Source of the DNA: Stagonosporopsis chrysanthemi
Taxonomy: Eukaryota > Ascomycota > Dothideomycetes > Pleosporales > Didymellaceae
Direction: 5' to 3'
Assembly: GCA_022560025.1 (NCBI GenBank)
Contig: JAFISE010000038.1
Span: 158,397 to 222,396, forward strand
DNA length: 64,000 bases
Shown: positions 43,963 through 55,134 of the stretch, in pieces
Position numbering within the stretch: position 1 is the first letter of the stretch
Layout of the letters: each line of letters begins with the position of its first letter
The notes under the pieces: generated by a model
Told to the model about the DNA's origin: nothing
The model's input: the letters and a program-made list of their open reading frames with translations, nothing else
Database searches by the model: none
Position numbers and translations under genes: made by a program

Positions 43963-45697
43963 ATGGCTTGTCATTTCGGTTCCCCAGATCTTGTGACATC
44001 GCTTTCCGGTACTGCTGTCTCGCCAACCTTCGCATTCGACGCCACGAATGTCAACTACTTTGGCATTGCAGGAAGCTTCACTTCTAGTAAAGCTGACAGA
44101 GAACTCTCACTTTTGCTGCAGACTAAGACTGGATAGACAACGGCGGCGCTTGCTCATTCCCAACCCGCTATGTCGCACAACAAAGAACCTCTACATATGG
44201 CATCACGCCTGTGATCGTGACTGCAGGACGTACGACAACTTGTTCGATCCTGGCACCTCCGTCGATCACACCGAGCGCAAGTGGTTCTACTACCTACTTT
44301 GGCTTTGGGTGTCCCAGCATCACGCCGTTTCGCAGCTGGTACTTACACACTGAGGTTCAACCAACCCAATGTTGCCGGCATCCCTGCAATCTCATCACAA
44401 GCTTTTATCGTTGCTGCTCCTACCCTCAGCACTGACCGTACCACCACGACAGTGGTGACAACTGTGACTCCTTCCAGCATTTCCGATGCTATAATTACGT
44501 ACGCTGAGCACATGGTCTACTTGTGATTGGTTAAGATAACAGAGGAATAGTTATCTCAGCACTTCCACGGCGACTCTTATCGGACCGACGAACGCTGATG
44601 CAACAGTCACTCAAACATCCACTGTAGCTATTACCGCTACCACCACTGTAACAGACGTTGTTAGCTCTTGCGGCGCCACAGCCGACAGCTCCGACAGATT
44701 GACAGTCATCTCGGCGTCTTCTTCAGCAGCTAGTGTCCCGATCATCGGGCTGCCCGTCTCTGGAAATGGACAATGTGGCACCGAAAACGGCCAAACTTGC
44801 GCAGGATCTATCTGGGGATCTTGCTGCTCGCTGTATGGATTTTTGTGGGGGTACTGATATCTATTGTCTGACCACAGAAGGCTGCCAGTCTGGCTACGGA
44901 GATTGCACTGCTCCATCTGTCCCCAGCAGCACTACTCCTTCGTCTACTTCTATCAGTAATATCTCACTTGACGGGACCTGTGGTGAAAACAACGGCTATG
45001 TTTGTCCTGGAAGTGGCTTAGGAGACTGCTGTTCGCGTAGGTTTCTTGACTTACCCAGACTCAAATTCACCGGCTAACTCTAAGAAGCATATGGCTGGTG
45101 TGGCTGAAGCGATACTCATTGTGGAGCTGGATGTCAGAACGCTTTCGGAATCTGCTCTGGATCAATTTCAACCGGCACAGCGCCTTTGCCTACTTCGACC
45201 CTCAAAGTTTCTCTTGATGGGGCATGCGGCGGTACCACCGGGCAGACATGCTTAGGTGCTATCTGGGGATCTTGTTGCTCTGAGTATGGATATTGCGGAG
45301 TGAAGACCTCTACTGCACTGACGCATGTCAACCAGCATTCGGCACTTGCATCCCAGCCTCTGCGAAGCGATCAGTACTCAATGGAAGCCTTCGTGCAGCA
45401 TCTTTTGCGGCTGTGAAGCGCTCCAAAGATCAGATGCAAAAGAAACAGGCGATTGGAGGCGCTGGTCCTGATTACACCTACCCGCCTGTTTCACGCACAA
45501 CGATCACGTCAACTGTAACGCAGACGATTTTCTTAGTTCCTAATGGTGGGAGGACTAGCACGATTTCAAGCATTGTGACCATTACGACAGTCTTGCCATT
45601 GCCTGGGAGCACTGTGACGAGCACCACCACATCTTTGATCCCTATCTCGACGGAAACAATTCGCTCGGCCCTGACTGTTTATCCTACCACTGTATGA
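43963..45697 (+). pseudogene. Broken chitin-binding (ChtBD1, hevein-type) repeat protein
   Basis: The remains encode a Thr/Ser-rich, probably cell-wall or secreted protein with three hevein-type chitin-binding modules: CGTENGQTCAGSIWGSCCS (near 44,770), CGENNGYVCPGSGLGDCCS (near 44,990) and CGGTTGQTCLGAIWGSCCS (near 45,230), each with part of its second half. The reading frame is broken repeatedly. It shifts near 44,328, within a five-T run at 44,840-44,844 and again near 45,298, and there is an in-frame TGA in module 2 at 45,105-45,107. Introns are plausible at about 44,485-44,550 and 45,040-45,086. The Thr-rich tail (TTITSTVTQTIFLVPNGG) ends at a normal stop. No clear signal peptide is seen at the 43,963 ATG. 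Intact relatives bind fungal or host-exposed chitin. Confidence 0.72.
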
Positions 45698-45899
45698 CTC
45701 ACCCGAGGGACATGTAGCTGGACCTTAATGTGATTAAATTATTGACTACCGACCATGAGTTTATCCTTTCAAACAATGAAGCTGAGACAGCTCGGCAGCT
45801 ATGTACATGTGACGAAGCACTTTTTGCTACTAATCCAGTCATGTGGATATACAACAAGGCAGCCAACACTACACAGTAAGGGACCCCGAAGTCCGTAGC

Positions 45900-48428
45900 C
45901 TAAGCAGTACCAACAGGTAGCGCCGATGCCACACTGAAGTATTGGCGCGTGCCTCGAATGAGGTTACCAGTGGGGTCTGGTGGCCAGCGAGCTGTGAACT
46001 CGAGATTTCGACCGATGATCTTCACTTGTATCAAGAGAACGACCTCATCCCTTCTTCTGCGGGCCTTTCGGTTGTGTGCCTGAATTCTGGTCTTTAGATG
46101 GAAAAGATTGAACCACACCATGCCAAGCGAAGTGATGGAGTCTAACCAGTTTGTCAGCATGCCATTTGTGTACTGCTCATCGAACTTACCCTTGATTTTC
46201 TTGTCGTCTCTTTTCCAGAAATCTTCGAGGCATTCTTCAGATACAAAAAACTCTTCACTGCGCTCCCACGGATCTCCGGGATCGAAGACGAACTCTGAGA
46301 ATGGTGTGAAAGTGTGCTCTGCTTCAAGAATACCCTGATCCTAGAGAGGATCAGTAATTGGACGTATCACACATGGCATTTGAATCGTCTTCTTGATTGG
46401 CCGTTCAATGGTATCGAAGATGTACCAGACTCCTGTTTCGGGATTTTGGCCAGCCTTTTGATCTCGAATGCGTTTTGGAAGCTTCTGGACCCATTCATTA
46501 TCACGAGGAATGTGCCTGAGTATGCCAATGCTTTAGCAGGGTTGGCGTAGAGGCCCGTTGGCCTTGTCAACACTACGGTGGATGCCGCCAACGACAACTC
46601 CCGTCGCGCTGGAGTTAGGTGGTGAGAATGCGGGCTTGATAGCCGCACCCCAATCCTTGTTCAACTTGGAGACGAGTCCGGCGAACTGGGTTTTCAGATA
46701 TCGCGAGTCCCCGAAACCGCCAGTCAGAACGATTCCGTTGATATCGCACTTTTTTTCACGCATTGCTCTCTCGGCGAATGCTTTCACCCTCTTGATAATC
46801 TCTCCGACCGTTGGTTTGAAGACTTCTTCCATGTCGAGGCTGAGCATATTAGCGTGCTTACACTGGTAGATTCGAAGATCTCACCTGCTAAGCCTGAGCT
46901 TGTTGTGCTTGAATCTCCGGTCACCGGGATCATCATCCAGATCCATCAAGTTGAAAGTAAAGAAAGTCGCAGAATCAGGATCTTCGAATCTGCGCTTGGC
47001 TCCGAGCTCGAACTCCGACATCATTTGTGTGTCCACGATAGCCTCTGAGGAAAGCCCACCTAGCATCTGGAGACGCTTACCCTGAGCGCTTTTCTCAAGG
47101 ATATTGATCATCCAGGATCTGAAGTCCGAATTGATCTGTTCACTACCGAGCATGTAGCCTATGTAACAATCAGTTGTAACTCGTAGTAGAATTTTAAAGG
47201 AACCACAATAACCTCTTGTTGAAGAACCTGAGTCTCTAGTCTTAGTGGGTTCGTGTCTGAGATGACATAGATTACCATGTCAAGAGTACCACTTCCACAA
47301 TCAACGAGCATGAATACGTCGCTAGGCTTTTGATTGGATCAGTCTAAAAACTTGACGTGGTTTGATACAATAGGACATACCAGCAGTGTGTACGCTACTT
47401 TCGATTTCAGCGCATGCATAGATTGGAGTTTAGGCTCGTTGGCAATGAACAGATTGCAAGGTGACAACTCGTCTGCACCAAAGCCGATTGCTCTCACCGC
47501 ATCTTCAACAACTTTCGACATCATGGCGATGGCCTTTGGTCTCTAGCAGACTGGGACACTAACTATGAATTCAACTGTGGTCACCAGTCAGCAATATGTA
47601 TATCAGTTGCAAGAGGTCGCACAAACTCGTATCTCCCACCTCGTATTCAAAGTCGCGCATTAAGCAAGACTTTGTATGCTTCAGCACCAGCTTAAGATAG
47701 TCACGAATCACATCTATATTCTCCTTGATGTGACCAAGTTGCTTGAGCTTCTGGAGCTTGAGCAGCAAAGTCTTCTTCGCGATGCTTGTGTAGTCGGACT
47801 CGTCCAGTTGGAGTTTCATCATAGATATGACAAGATTCTGATCGTACAGGTCGTTGTCATCAACCTTCTCTCCTTTCAAGAGGGAAACCACTTCATGCCC
47901 ATAGAGAATCCTCTTATCCTCGCGTTTCAATTTGGCAAGGACCTCCACGTCGACGTCCTTTCTCAGATACAACAACAATGATGGCACTTCTCGATTCGTG
48001 CTAGCCGATAGCGACCCGTCAGGAAAGTCATTAATGGTTGGTATGAATTCTGTTGTTGCACCATCTTTGTATATAGCAATAGCAGTATTACTATTGCCCA
48101 TATGGATGGCCACGCGGGATTTTGGGATGTTGGTATCTTCGGGGCCAGAGGGATAAGGACGTGCGAGAGAGCCGGAGCCAACGTCTTGGTCAAGTCCTGC
48201 CTTTGTGGCGTCTCGTTTCCGGCTCTTATAAGTACGAGCGTGCGTTTCGAGAGCTATTGTTGGGGTGACAATACTCTCGAGGTCACGTGAAGTAGCACTG
48301 TTGTAGTCCTGCGAATTGGTAATGTCGTAGTCTTGTGAAACGACACTGTCAGAGTCTTCTAGAACAGCGCGAACTGCTGGACGCCCCTTCAAACGTCGGC
48401 AGCGCCTCATCACTGGATGTTTGTTCAC
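45900..48428 (-). pseudogene. Broken Hsp70-like actin-fold ATPase
   Basis: This resembles the large fungal family of cytosolic Hsp70-related ATPases that lack the usual substrate-binding domain. The first exon (48428 to about 47,590) has a low-complexity lead and then a degenerate phosphate-1 loop (RVAIHMGNSNTAIAIY) with EVPSLLLY. Downstream come IVSVPVC, stop, RPKAIAMMSK; NLFIANEPKLQS; the phosphate-2-like LVDCGSGTLDM; and the C-terminal NGIVLTGGFGDSRYLKTQF and GGIHRSVDKANGPLRQ. Two in-frame stops interrupt conserved stretches: TAG at 47,545-47,543, where the family normally has Trp, and TAA at 46,535-46,533 just after GPLRQPC. Several introns are needed to join the rest and I could not fix them all. 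Translation therefore probably yields no full-length protein. Confidence 0.65.
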
Positions 48429-49118
48429 TGAGATCGTAAGCTTAAGCGGAATGCAAAGGTCAGATCTGCTACCTGGAGTTAGTCTCGGTCAAGCAAGGCT
48501 GCGGCAAGAGGTCTCAGAGGGCACTAGAATCATAAAGGTGGAATAATAAGCTCGGAATAATAACATTCCGAGCGCTCTTTAAGAAAGTGGTAGTTGAGGG
48601 AAAGCAGGCCTATCTTAATAGAGAGAAGGCTGGATTCGTGACCCGAGCCTCCGGACCACTAAGAGCGGTGAGGCAGGTAAACATAACACAAAGTGATTGT
48701 GTATAAGATGGAAGCAGCTGGAAACAAACGAAGCTGGGTCATTGGACCTATCGTATCAAAGCACGCAGATACCTGAGCACGTGACTGTGGGACAATGTAT
48801 GCGCTCCGTGTGCGACAGCACAAGCTTGCGGTGAAGGTGTGTAACGTCGGCGTTTGACACGCCCAGCAGGCAACAGAACCGAATTGCCGGGGCTGATCTC
48901 ATGGTTTTACTTGGAAACTTGGCGCAAAACGCGTGTCACTCAACAGGAGTCTTAAATTCATCCTGTCTTCTCATATAATGTCTAAATCGACTCGCGAGCG
49001 ACAGCAAACGATCATTTCTAACAGCTCGGAATAGGGATCTAGACAAGACGTTCGTTCAACCATCGTCCTTAGGATCCATTGCTATACGCTCAGCGACAAT
49101 GCTTGGCTTCTTGCGTAC
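48429..49118. other. Divergent spacer
   Basis: About 690 bp between two divergently oriented genes, presumably containing both promoters. No exon or repeat was recognised. Confidence 0.4.
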
Positions 49119-51043
49119 ATGGATCTATGCTCGAAGGAAGGAACCAGCTGGGAGAAGAAAATACGCGAAGAATTCAGATCATATTCAGGAAAGCATAGTC
49201 CCACAATCAAAGCCTTGACAAGTGCGTATAAGAGGATCTTATTGAAGTGCAACCTCCCACACTCATCGTTGAAGCAATTCTCCAAAGAGGGTTTGTTGTA
49301 CATCACCAACCAAAAAGGGCACATTCCAAAAGATCTCATGAACGAGATGAACATAATGAGCTTGAAACATGATACCGAGAAGTTGTCAGTCGATGAATCT
49401 TCCGCCGAACAAGTCGCAACGAACACCCACACGCTTCGGAACTACGCGAACATGGACACTTCTGAGACTGCATCTCCAAGATCTTCTGTATCTTCGTCCA
49501 TCCAAGAAGTGCTACCACAGACACCATCTTCGGAGGTGACAGTTGGAAGAGAAGAATATCTCACACCGGTAAGATCGCAATAGAAAAGGGACTTAAAAGA
49601 ACACTAACAGGCCTTAGATGTGCGATCAACCGCCCGATACGAACCCAAAGCCCTCCATACCGACCTTATTCCTGGCATTCAAGAAGAGGACTGCTGAAGA
49701 TATTACTGATGACGTCAATCGCCGCAAGAAGATCAAGAATGCAGAAGACAAAGAGGTATAAGATAGGGAGACAATCAACAAGGAGATAGAAGGCAAGGAG
49801 ACAAGAGACAAGGAGGCAAGAGCCAGGGAGGCGAGAGGCAAAGAGTCAGGAATCTCCAACAACGAGAAGGTGGATTTATGTCTCGAAATGGCCTTCAAGT
49901 CTCTCCAGCTATCGCTCACCAACAGCGGCCAAACCAGACCCGAAGCAGCCGCTAATCTCTTCGCCATGATCAAGCGCGCCACTGGCCGCGATCCCGGCTC
50001 TTTCAACAGTACGACACTGGCCAAGCTACAACACTTAGAGACTCTTGTACACGAACAAGAAGACTTGATCCGCCGGTTGGTCGGGCCGTTCGAGTTCCAA
50101 GTCCAGACCGTGTTCCCGAAGACCCCATCGCCGCGCTCGGTGAACGAACGCTGGACGAGCATTCGACAATCCATCTTTTACATTGGTGGAGATTGTCGCA
50201 ATACGCCAGCGCCAGCACCAGCGCCAGTCGCGGCTGGCTACCTCAGTCACTGCATGGAGATCGTGGCAAATGGTCATATTCCAGCAGAGGAGCTTACGGG
50301 CTGCATCGCGAGCTGGAGTGTATACTTGACAAGCCTCCATTCTCAGCATGCGTTGCTGAGTGCGTTATTCTGCCGATGGGTGTTCCAGTCGCCAGAGCCT
50401 ATGTGCAAGGACCATCACCCTAAAGCGCAGATGAAGCTGCTTGAGGCTCTTTCGATGCAGGGTAAGCATTCTGACAGTGTGGACAGGGAGCACAGCTGAT
50501 CAAGAGATAGGAGACAAAGCGGCGAGTGGACTCGAGAAAGTCCAGCATGCGGATAAGCTCACGACGCAGCTGATGTTCGAGGACCCTAGCGAAAAGCAGA
50601 CCACCGTTCAAACGCGCCGCATGGAGCTGGTAGGCAATCTGACCTCAACAGCTGCCCTACTTTTACCCTCATCGCCTTACACGACAGACGACAAGATGCT
50701 GCAGAGATTGGCGGCGGACGCGATAGAACTAAAGCATACCCTCATGCTGAGTCCCAAAGACTATCGCTTCTACTTCAGTCTCCCAGACACTCCGTTCGAC
50801 TCGACCTGGATGCAAGCATTTGATGCCGAGAACATGGAGATGGAAGACATGCAAGCCGCAGGGAAGAGCATCACTCTCTGTCTCTTTCCGGTTTTGTTTG
50901 CGCAGGAAGCTGTGCCGTTTGCTGAGGACGCGAGCTTGGAGGATGCTCTTGTGAAGAACAAAAGATTCTTCTCGTCCCCCAAAGAGCGCATGGGCTTTGA
51001 TCCCGACCGATGTGTTGCGAAAGCCGCTGTCTTGGTGTTGTGA
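49119..51043 (+). CDS. Hypothetical fungal protein, function unknown
   Basis: Proposed exons 49119-49568, 49618-49755, 49813-50461 and 50511-51043 give 589 residues, all junctions in frame. The N-terminal 90 residues are lysine-rich and helical. Then comes a Ser/Thr-rich stretch and a Lys/Glu/Arg-rich run of repeated KE/RE units (KKRTAEDITDDVNRRKKIKN). The C-terminal half (from about LCLEMAFKSLQLSL) is a helical region with VNERWTSIRQSIFYI, LSALFCRWVFQSP and SMTLM-free hydrophobic stretches, ending CVAKAAVLVL. This half resembles lineage-specific ascomycete proteins with no assigned role. The second intron is proposed because a TAA at 49,759-49,761 lies in frame; a 57-nt GT-AG segment removes it without changing frame. 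Without splicing there, the gene would be interrupted. Confidence 0.55.
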
Positions 51044-51520
51044 AGAGCTCACTGATCTCCTTTCTCTGGTACAGTGGTGGCACGTGCTACAGCCCCTGGA
51101 AGACGGGTCGAAACAAAAACGCGCACAACCCAGTTCTTCGCGCTGCTTTGCCAGATTGGAATTCCTGTGGGGACTTGTGACCGCATCGTACGTCTTGTGG
51201 CGAGCGTACGTGGAAGGGAGTGAGGCTGGGGTGATGAGAAGAGGTGGGGAAGAAGGGAATGGGAGATATGTGTTTGTCGATGTGACTGAATGTGGGTATG
51301 GGTAAAGTAGGCTGGTACGGTACGGCCAAGATAAGACCATGAGGTGGATCAAGCGGTACATGGTACACTCGTTCAAGTACTCGTGCAATTCGTGCGTGCT
51401 CGTCTAATGCACAGTAGTCGGCCAGCGACACCCCAGGTGAGATCCTGCCATCTCTTCGGCGTATCCAATTTTGCTCTTCGGTGTACCCAGCATCGACACT
51501 AGCCAACTATAAAATGCTAT
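51044..51520. other. Convergent 3' spacer
   Basis: A 477-bp gap between convergent gene ends; no exon, repeat or RNA gene recognised. Confidence 0.35.
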
Positions 51521-52501
51521 TCAATGCCTCTCAGGCATCTGATGCTGGCGTTTTGCATACTCCTCTTCATCCAACACACTCTGCAGCCTCCCCTCCTCCC
51601 TCACCACATTCATTACAACGTCCGACACATTGCCTTCCAGCAACACCTTGCACCCCCTGGGCAGCCACCGCAGTATATGGAACGCATTGGCGTGGACATT
51701 TGTTGCGTGTGTCATGCGCCCTTCATCCGGGAGCCGCGCTTGCAGAATGATTTTGAACGTTGAGAGACCCCAGCAATAGCGCAGGCCCAGACGCACCAGA
51801 TCAGCGAAGCCGTCGAGAATGTCGTGGTGGCTGGGGATGGTGAGTGAGACGTGTTTGATCAGTGAGCGGGAGCGTTGGTGCAGGGTGCTGAGGGTGTAGG
51901 TCCCGCTGGCAAGGGAGAGGCTAAAGGTGTTTGCACTGTAGAGCACGGATCGCGCTTCCTTATAGACCTGCTGGTTGAGGCGCAGTATGTTGGACACGAT
52001 TGGATCGAGTGGCGGCGCAACGTCGGGTGTGGGGCTGGGGTTGCGGCGGCGGCGGACAGGCGGAGACGTATCGCTGGGTGAAGTGAGAGTGCCCGAGCTA
52101 GTGTCAAGCGAGATGGAGCCGTCCTCGGGGTCTTCTTCCAGTGGTCGCGGTGCGTGAAGGAAGAGTGGTGTGTCCCGGTGAAGTGCCATATAGTAGATGT
52201 GGAGACGTAATTCGGCGGGTAGCTGCATGAACGGGAAGATGTCTTTGCGCTCGAGCGGAGCGTCGATGGTAAGCGAGGTTTGCAAGGCTTGTGACTCGGT
52301 CACTGAGCTTGGTTCTGGAGTCGCAAGGCCATTGCGGAATGTTGTAGTCGAGGGGCCAGGGCATGTTCGACCATTGCGCGCATCGCGCTTCTCTTTCAAT
52401 CTCTTAGATGCCCGCAGTGGCTCTGCGTTTACTCTCTGTTCAGTAGCTGATTCGCGACGCGTGCGCTTACCGAGCGCGATCGCCTTTGTGGAACCAGCCA
52501 T
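51521..52501 (-). CDS. F-box-like / DUF-type small fungal protein
   Basis: A 326-residue intronless protein starting MAGSTKAIALGKRTRRES; an ATG 21 bases upstream (52522) is also open but less likely because the basic start fits a nuclear protein. Residues 1-80 are Arg/Lys/Ser-rich. Then FPFMQLPAELRLHIYYMALH matches the degenerate F-box-like opening (LPxELRxxIY) of a large fungal family of unknown function. It is followed by RPLEEDPEDG, an Arg-rich loop and the family-typical PIVSNILRLNQQVYKEARSV with SANTFSLSL. The C-terminal half has FADLVRLGLRYCWGLSTFKI. Members are abundant in filamentous ascomycetes and uncharacterised. An SCF role is plausible but not demonstrated by the sequence. Confidence 0.75.
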   Translation of the reverse strand: MAGSTKAIALGKRTRRESATEQRVNAEPLRASKRLKEKRDARNGRTCPGPSTTTFRNGLATPEPSSVTESQALQTSLTIDAPLERKDIFPFMQLPAELRLHIYYMALHRDTPLFLHAPRPLEEDPEDGSISLDTSSGTLTSPSDTSPPVRRRRNPSPTPDVAPPLDPIVSNILRLNQQVYKEARSVLYSANTFSLSLASGTYTLSTLHQRSRSLIKHVSLTIPSHHDILDGFADLVRLGLRYCWGLSTFKIILQARLPDEGRMTHATNVHANAFHILRWLPRGCKVLLEGNVSDVVMNVVREEGRLQSVLDEEEYAKRQHQMPERH

Positions 52502-53233
52502 TTTCAATATCCAATATCCCAACCAGGGGTTCTGTTGTTAATGTAGGTAGAATACGAGCAGGCAATTCCGTGCGCCTCCCCAAACAGGGATTCCACGATG
52601 ACGATATAGCAGATGAACAAGAGTATGCTCTGGGTCGCTCGGCACACACCAAAACAGCCAGCTGTGAATGAGGATCAGAAGTCTATAGTGCAAACAATGT
52701 GACCACAGAATAGAAGTGACAAGGCGAAGTCTACAAACGGGAGCCAGGCAGTGTTCGTGAGGTTGGGGAGATGGAGACGTGCGCCAGGCGCCGGCAAGGC
52801 TCCGCTTCACTGCAGCCCAGATCTCATCCCTTAAGCCGCTTTTGGTTGATCACGTGCACCTGTCAGCGTCAGACCTTCCTGGGACAGCATGTCAACCATC
52901 CAATGATGGGAAAAGGTTCAGCGAGTTTTGGACGACGCGTGTTCACGATCGGGTCAAGGCGTGCACGCACATCAACAGAGTTTGATCTTATTACTTACCA
53001 CGCGAACCACCCATGCTAATAATGCAGCAAGGAATGTTGTAACGGGAATCCTATAGCGTCTACGAAACCGCCCATCCCTTATGTCCCACCCCTCCTGACC
53101 GGGAGAAGCTTTTAGGTATCTCCACCACCTCGCGGTGGCCCGAACGTAAAGAAAGCAGATATAAGACAACGCTCCAACTCAAATATCAAACAAAGAAACG
53201 CGTTGCCACTTCATACCCTCGAGCGTGCAACCT
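52502..53233. other. Spacer between F-box-like gene and epsin 3' end
   Basis: The left part is the promoter of the F-box-like gene, the right part the epsin 3' UTR. No exon or tRNA-like structure was recognised. Confidence 0.35.
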
Positions 53234-55134
53234 TTACAGATCTATTAAGTTGTTGCCGCCCTGGGGCCTTTGCTGCTGCTGCGGAGCGCCGAAAGGATTC
53301 GCGGACTGACCACCGTAAGGGTTGGCACCGAAGTTGCCAGCAGGGCCGGTCTGAGCTGGCATCAGGCGGTTCTGCTGAGGCATACCTGTAAACTGCGAGT
53401 TAAGGAAGGGGTTACTGCCAGTTGCGTTCGCGTTGATGCGGTTCAAACCTGCACCGGCCGAGTTGACGAAAGTGCCTGGTGCTGTGTGCTGGGCTGGGAG
53501 TCGAAGGTTGCCAACATTGCCAAAGGTATCCTGGCCTTCTCCTGTCGCAAGGAGGGTGTTGAGGCGTGCGGTGTGCGGGTCCATCTCTTTCTGGGGAGGC
53601 TGCTGCTGCTGTGGTGTCGCGAAAGATACCGGTGGGTTGAAAGAGGTGTTGTTGAATTGTGTCTGCGTCTTTTGTTCTTGCAGAGTATTAAGGGACGGGA
53701 CACGCGCTGCTTGCGTAGCGGTCTGCGGCCTGTTAAATCCTTGGGCGAAGGGGTTGTTGGAGCCTGTGGGTTGCGGCATCAGGGCCTCCTGCTGGTTGTT
53801 GCTTGCCCAGGGGTTGTGATTACCAGGCTGGAGTGTGCTCTGCTCCTGGATAGGCTGCTGTTGTTGCTGCTGCTGCTGGCCCATCCCGCCAAACTGGCCG
53901 TACGGATTGTTCATGTTGAAAGAGGTCTGCTGGGGCTGCATATACTGTGCTTGCTGCTGCTGCTGCTGCTGCTGCTGACCGAATTGATCGTAACCCGTTT
54001 GCTGAGGCTGCTGCTGGAAGCCTTGTCCGTAGCCGCCGTAACCGTTCTGAAATCCGGTCTGTTGTGGTTGCATGCCAGTAGGCTGAGAGTATGCGTTGTT
54101 AAGAAACCCGGTATTTTGCGGCTGCTGGGGTTGCTGCTGATCCATCAAGTTGCCAAACCAGTCAACCTGTCCCTGCTGCTGGTACCCCTGGTTGTTGCCG
54201 GTCGGCTGGTACTGGCTAGGCTGTGCCGGCGCATCACCGAAGAGCAAATCTGCGTTCGTTTGTTCGAGCTCCTTCCGGCGCAGTTCCTCCTCTTCCTTGC
54301 TGAGCTTGATCGCCTTCGCCAGATCGTCATCATCGTCAGGAGCGGTGGTCCGTTCCCTACGTTTCCTCTCCTCCTCTGCCTCGTTTTTGCTCGCCTCTAA
54401 AGCAAGCTTGAACTCAAGATCGTCGTCTTCGCGGCGCGTTCGCGCATTCGCGCCCTCTCGTCGCGGCCTGTGGGAGGCCTCTCCGTGTCCAGCAGCGTGG
54501 TTCCCAGGATATTCCTCAATACCGGTCACGCGTGACTTCCACGACTTCCTGTCGGCTCGTTCGGCGCGCAATCGTTCCTCGTCCATGATTAGTGAAGTAA
54601 GCTCTTTGGCTGCCATTCGCACTGCTTATTGTCAGCATTGGCCCGGATTATCTGCTCAGGACTACTTGCCGTTCTGCCCAACATCGCGACCATCTTCGTC
54701 GGTGTACTGGAACTCTCGCAGTGTCTTGATGATGTAGATGTTCTTGCGCGCCCAAGTCACGACCAGCTCGGAGCCCTCGTGCAGGCAGTAGTCGAGGACC
54801 TTGAGAGATTTGAGAACGTGACGCCAGTTCTTTCCCTTGTCGTTTAGTCGCTTGTCTAGCATGTCCATGACCTGGTAAAAATCTGTCGAGCTGCATGTAC
54901 CGTCAGCGCGACGTCCGCAGCGCACAAGCGGAACTCACTTGTTGAAGGTGATTTGGGCAATCTCCGCCATATCTGAGCCCACCGGACCCCACGGGTCGTT
55001 GCTGGTGGCATTGCGGACCTTGACTTCGACCGCAGAATAACCTTTCGTGACTGTGCTAGCTATTAGCTTCTACCGCGGGCGCAATGGTGATGCCGCAGCT
55101 TACCATTCTTGACGCTCCTTACGACCTTACTCAT
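53234..55134 (-). CDS. ENT1: Epsin (ENTH-domain clathrin adaptor)
   Basis: A 586-residue endocytic adaptor binding PtdIns(4,5)P2, ubiquitinated cargo, EH proteins and clathrin at the plasma membrane. Exons are 55134-55104, 55059-54939, 54890-54670 and 54621-53234. The ENTH domain fills residues 1-145: MSKVVRSVKN, STVTKGYSAVEVKVRNAT, NDPWGPVGSDMAEIAQITF, TDFYQVMDMLDKRLNDKGKN, LKVLDYCLHEGSELVV and VRMAAKELTSLI. Two ubiquitin-interacting motifs follow (DDLEFKLALEASKNE and DDLAKAIKLSKEEEEL). Next is a Gln-rich tail with three NPF motifs (NPFAQGF, NPFLNSQ, NPFGAPQ), and the protein ends in a clathrin box, NLIDL. The third intron has a GC donor (gcaagt) instead of GT; only this splice keeps the invariant NVRMAAKEL. 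Symbol denotes the Ent1/2 family. Confidence 0.93.
54622..54669 (-). other. GC-AG intron in the epsin gene
   Basis: On the minus strand the exon ends ...cagaacg, the intron begins gcaagtag and ends aataagcag, 48 nt in all. No GT donor nearby preserves the conserved ENTH sequence, so this is a GC-AG intron with an otherwise strong donor consensus. Confidence 0.8.

Noticed and set aside
53270..54400. 376-codon plus-strand open frame over the epsin tail
   Set aside because: Leu/Cys/Arg-rich translation of antisense CAG/CTG repeats; epsin on the other strand has clear motifs.
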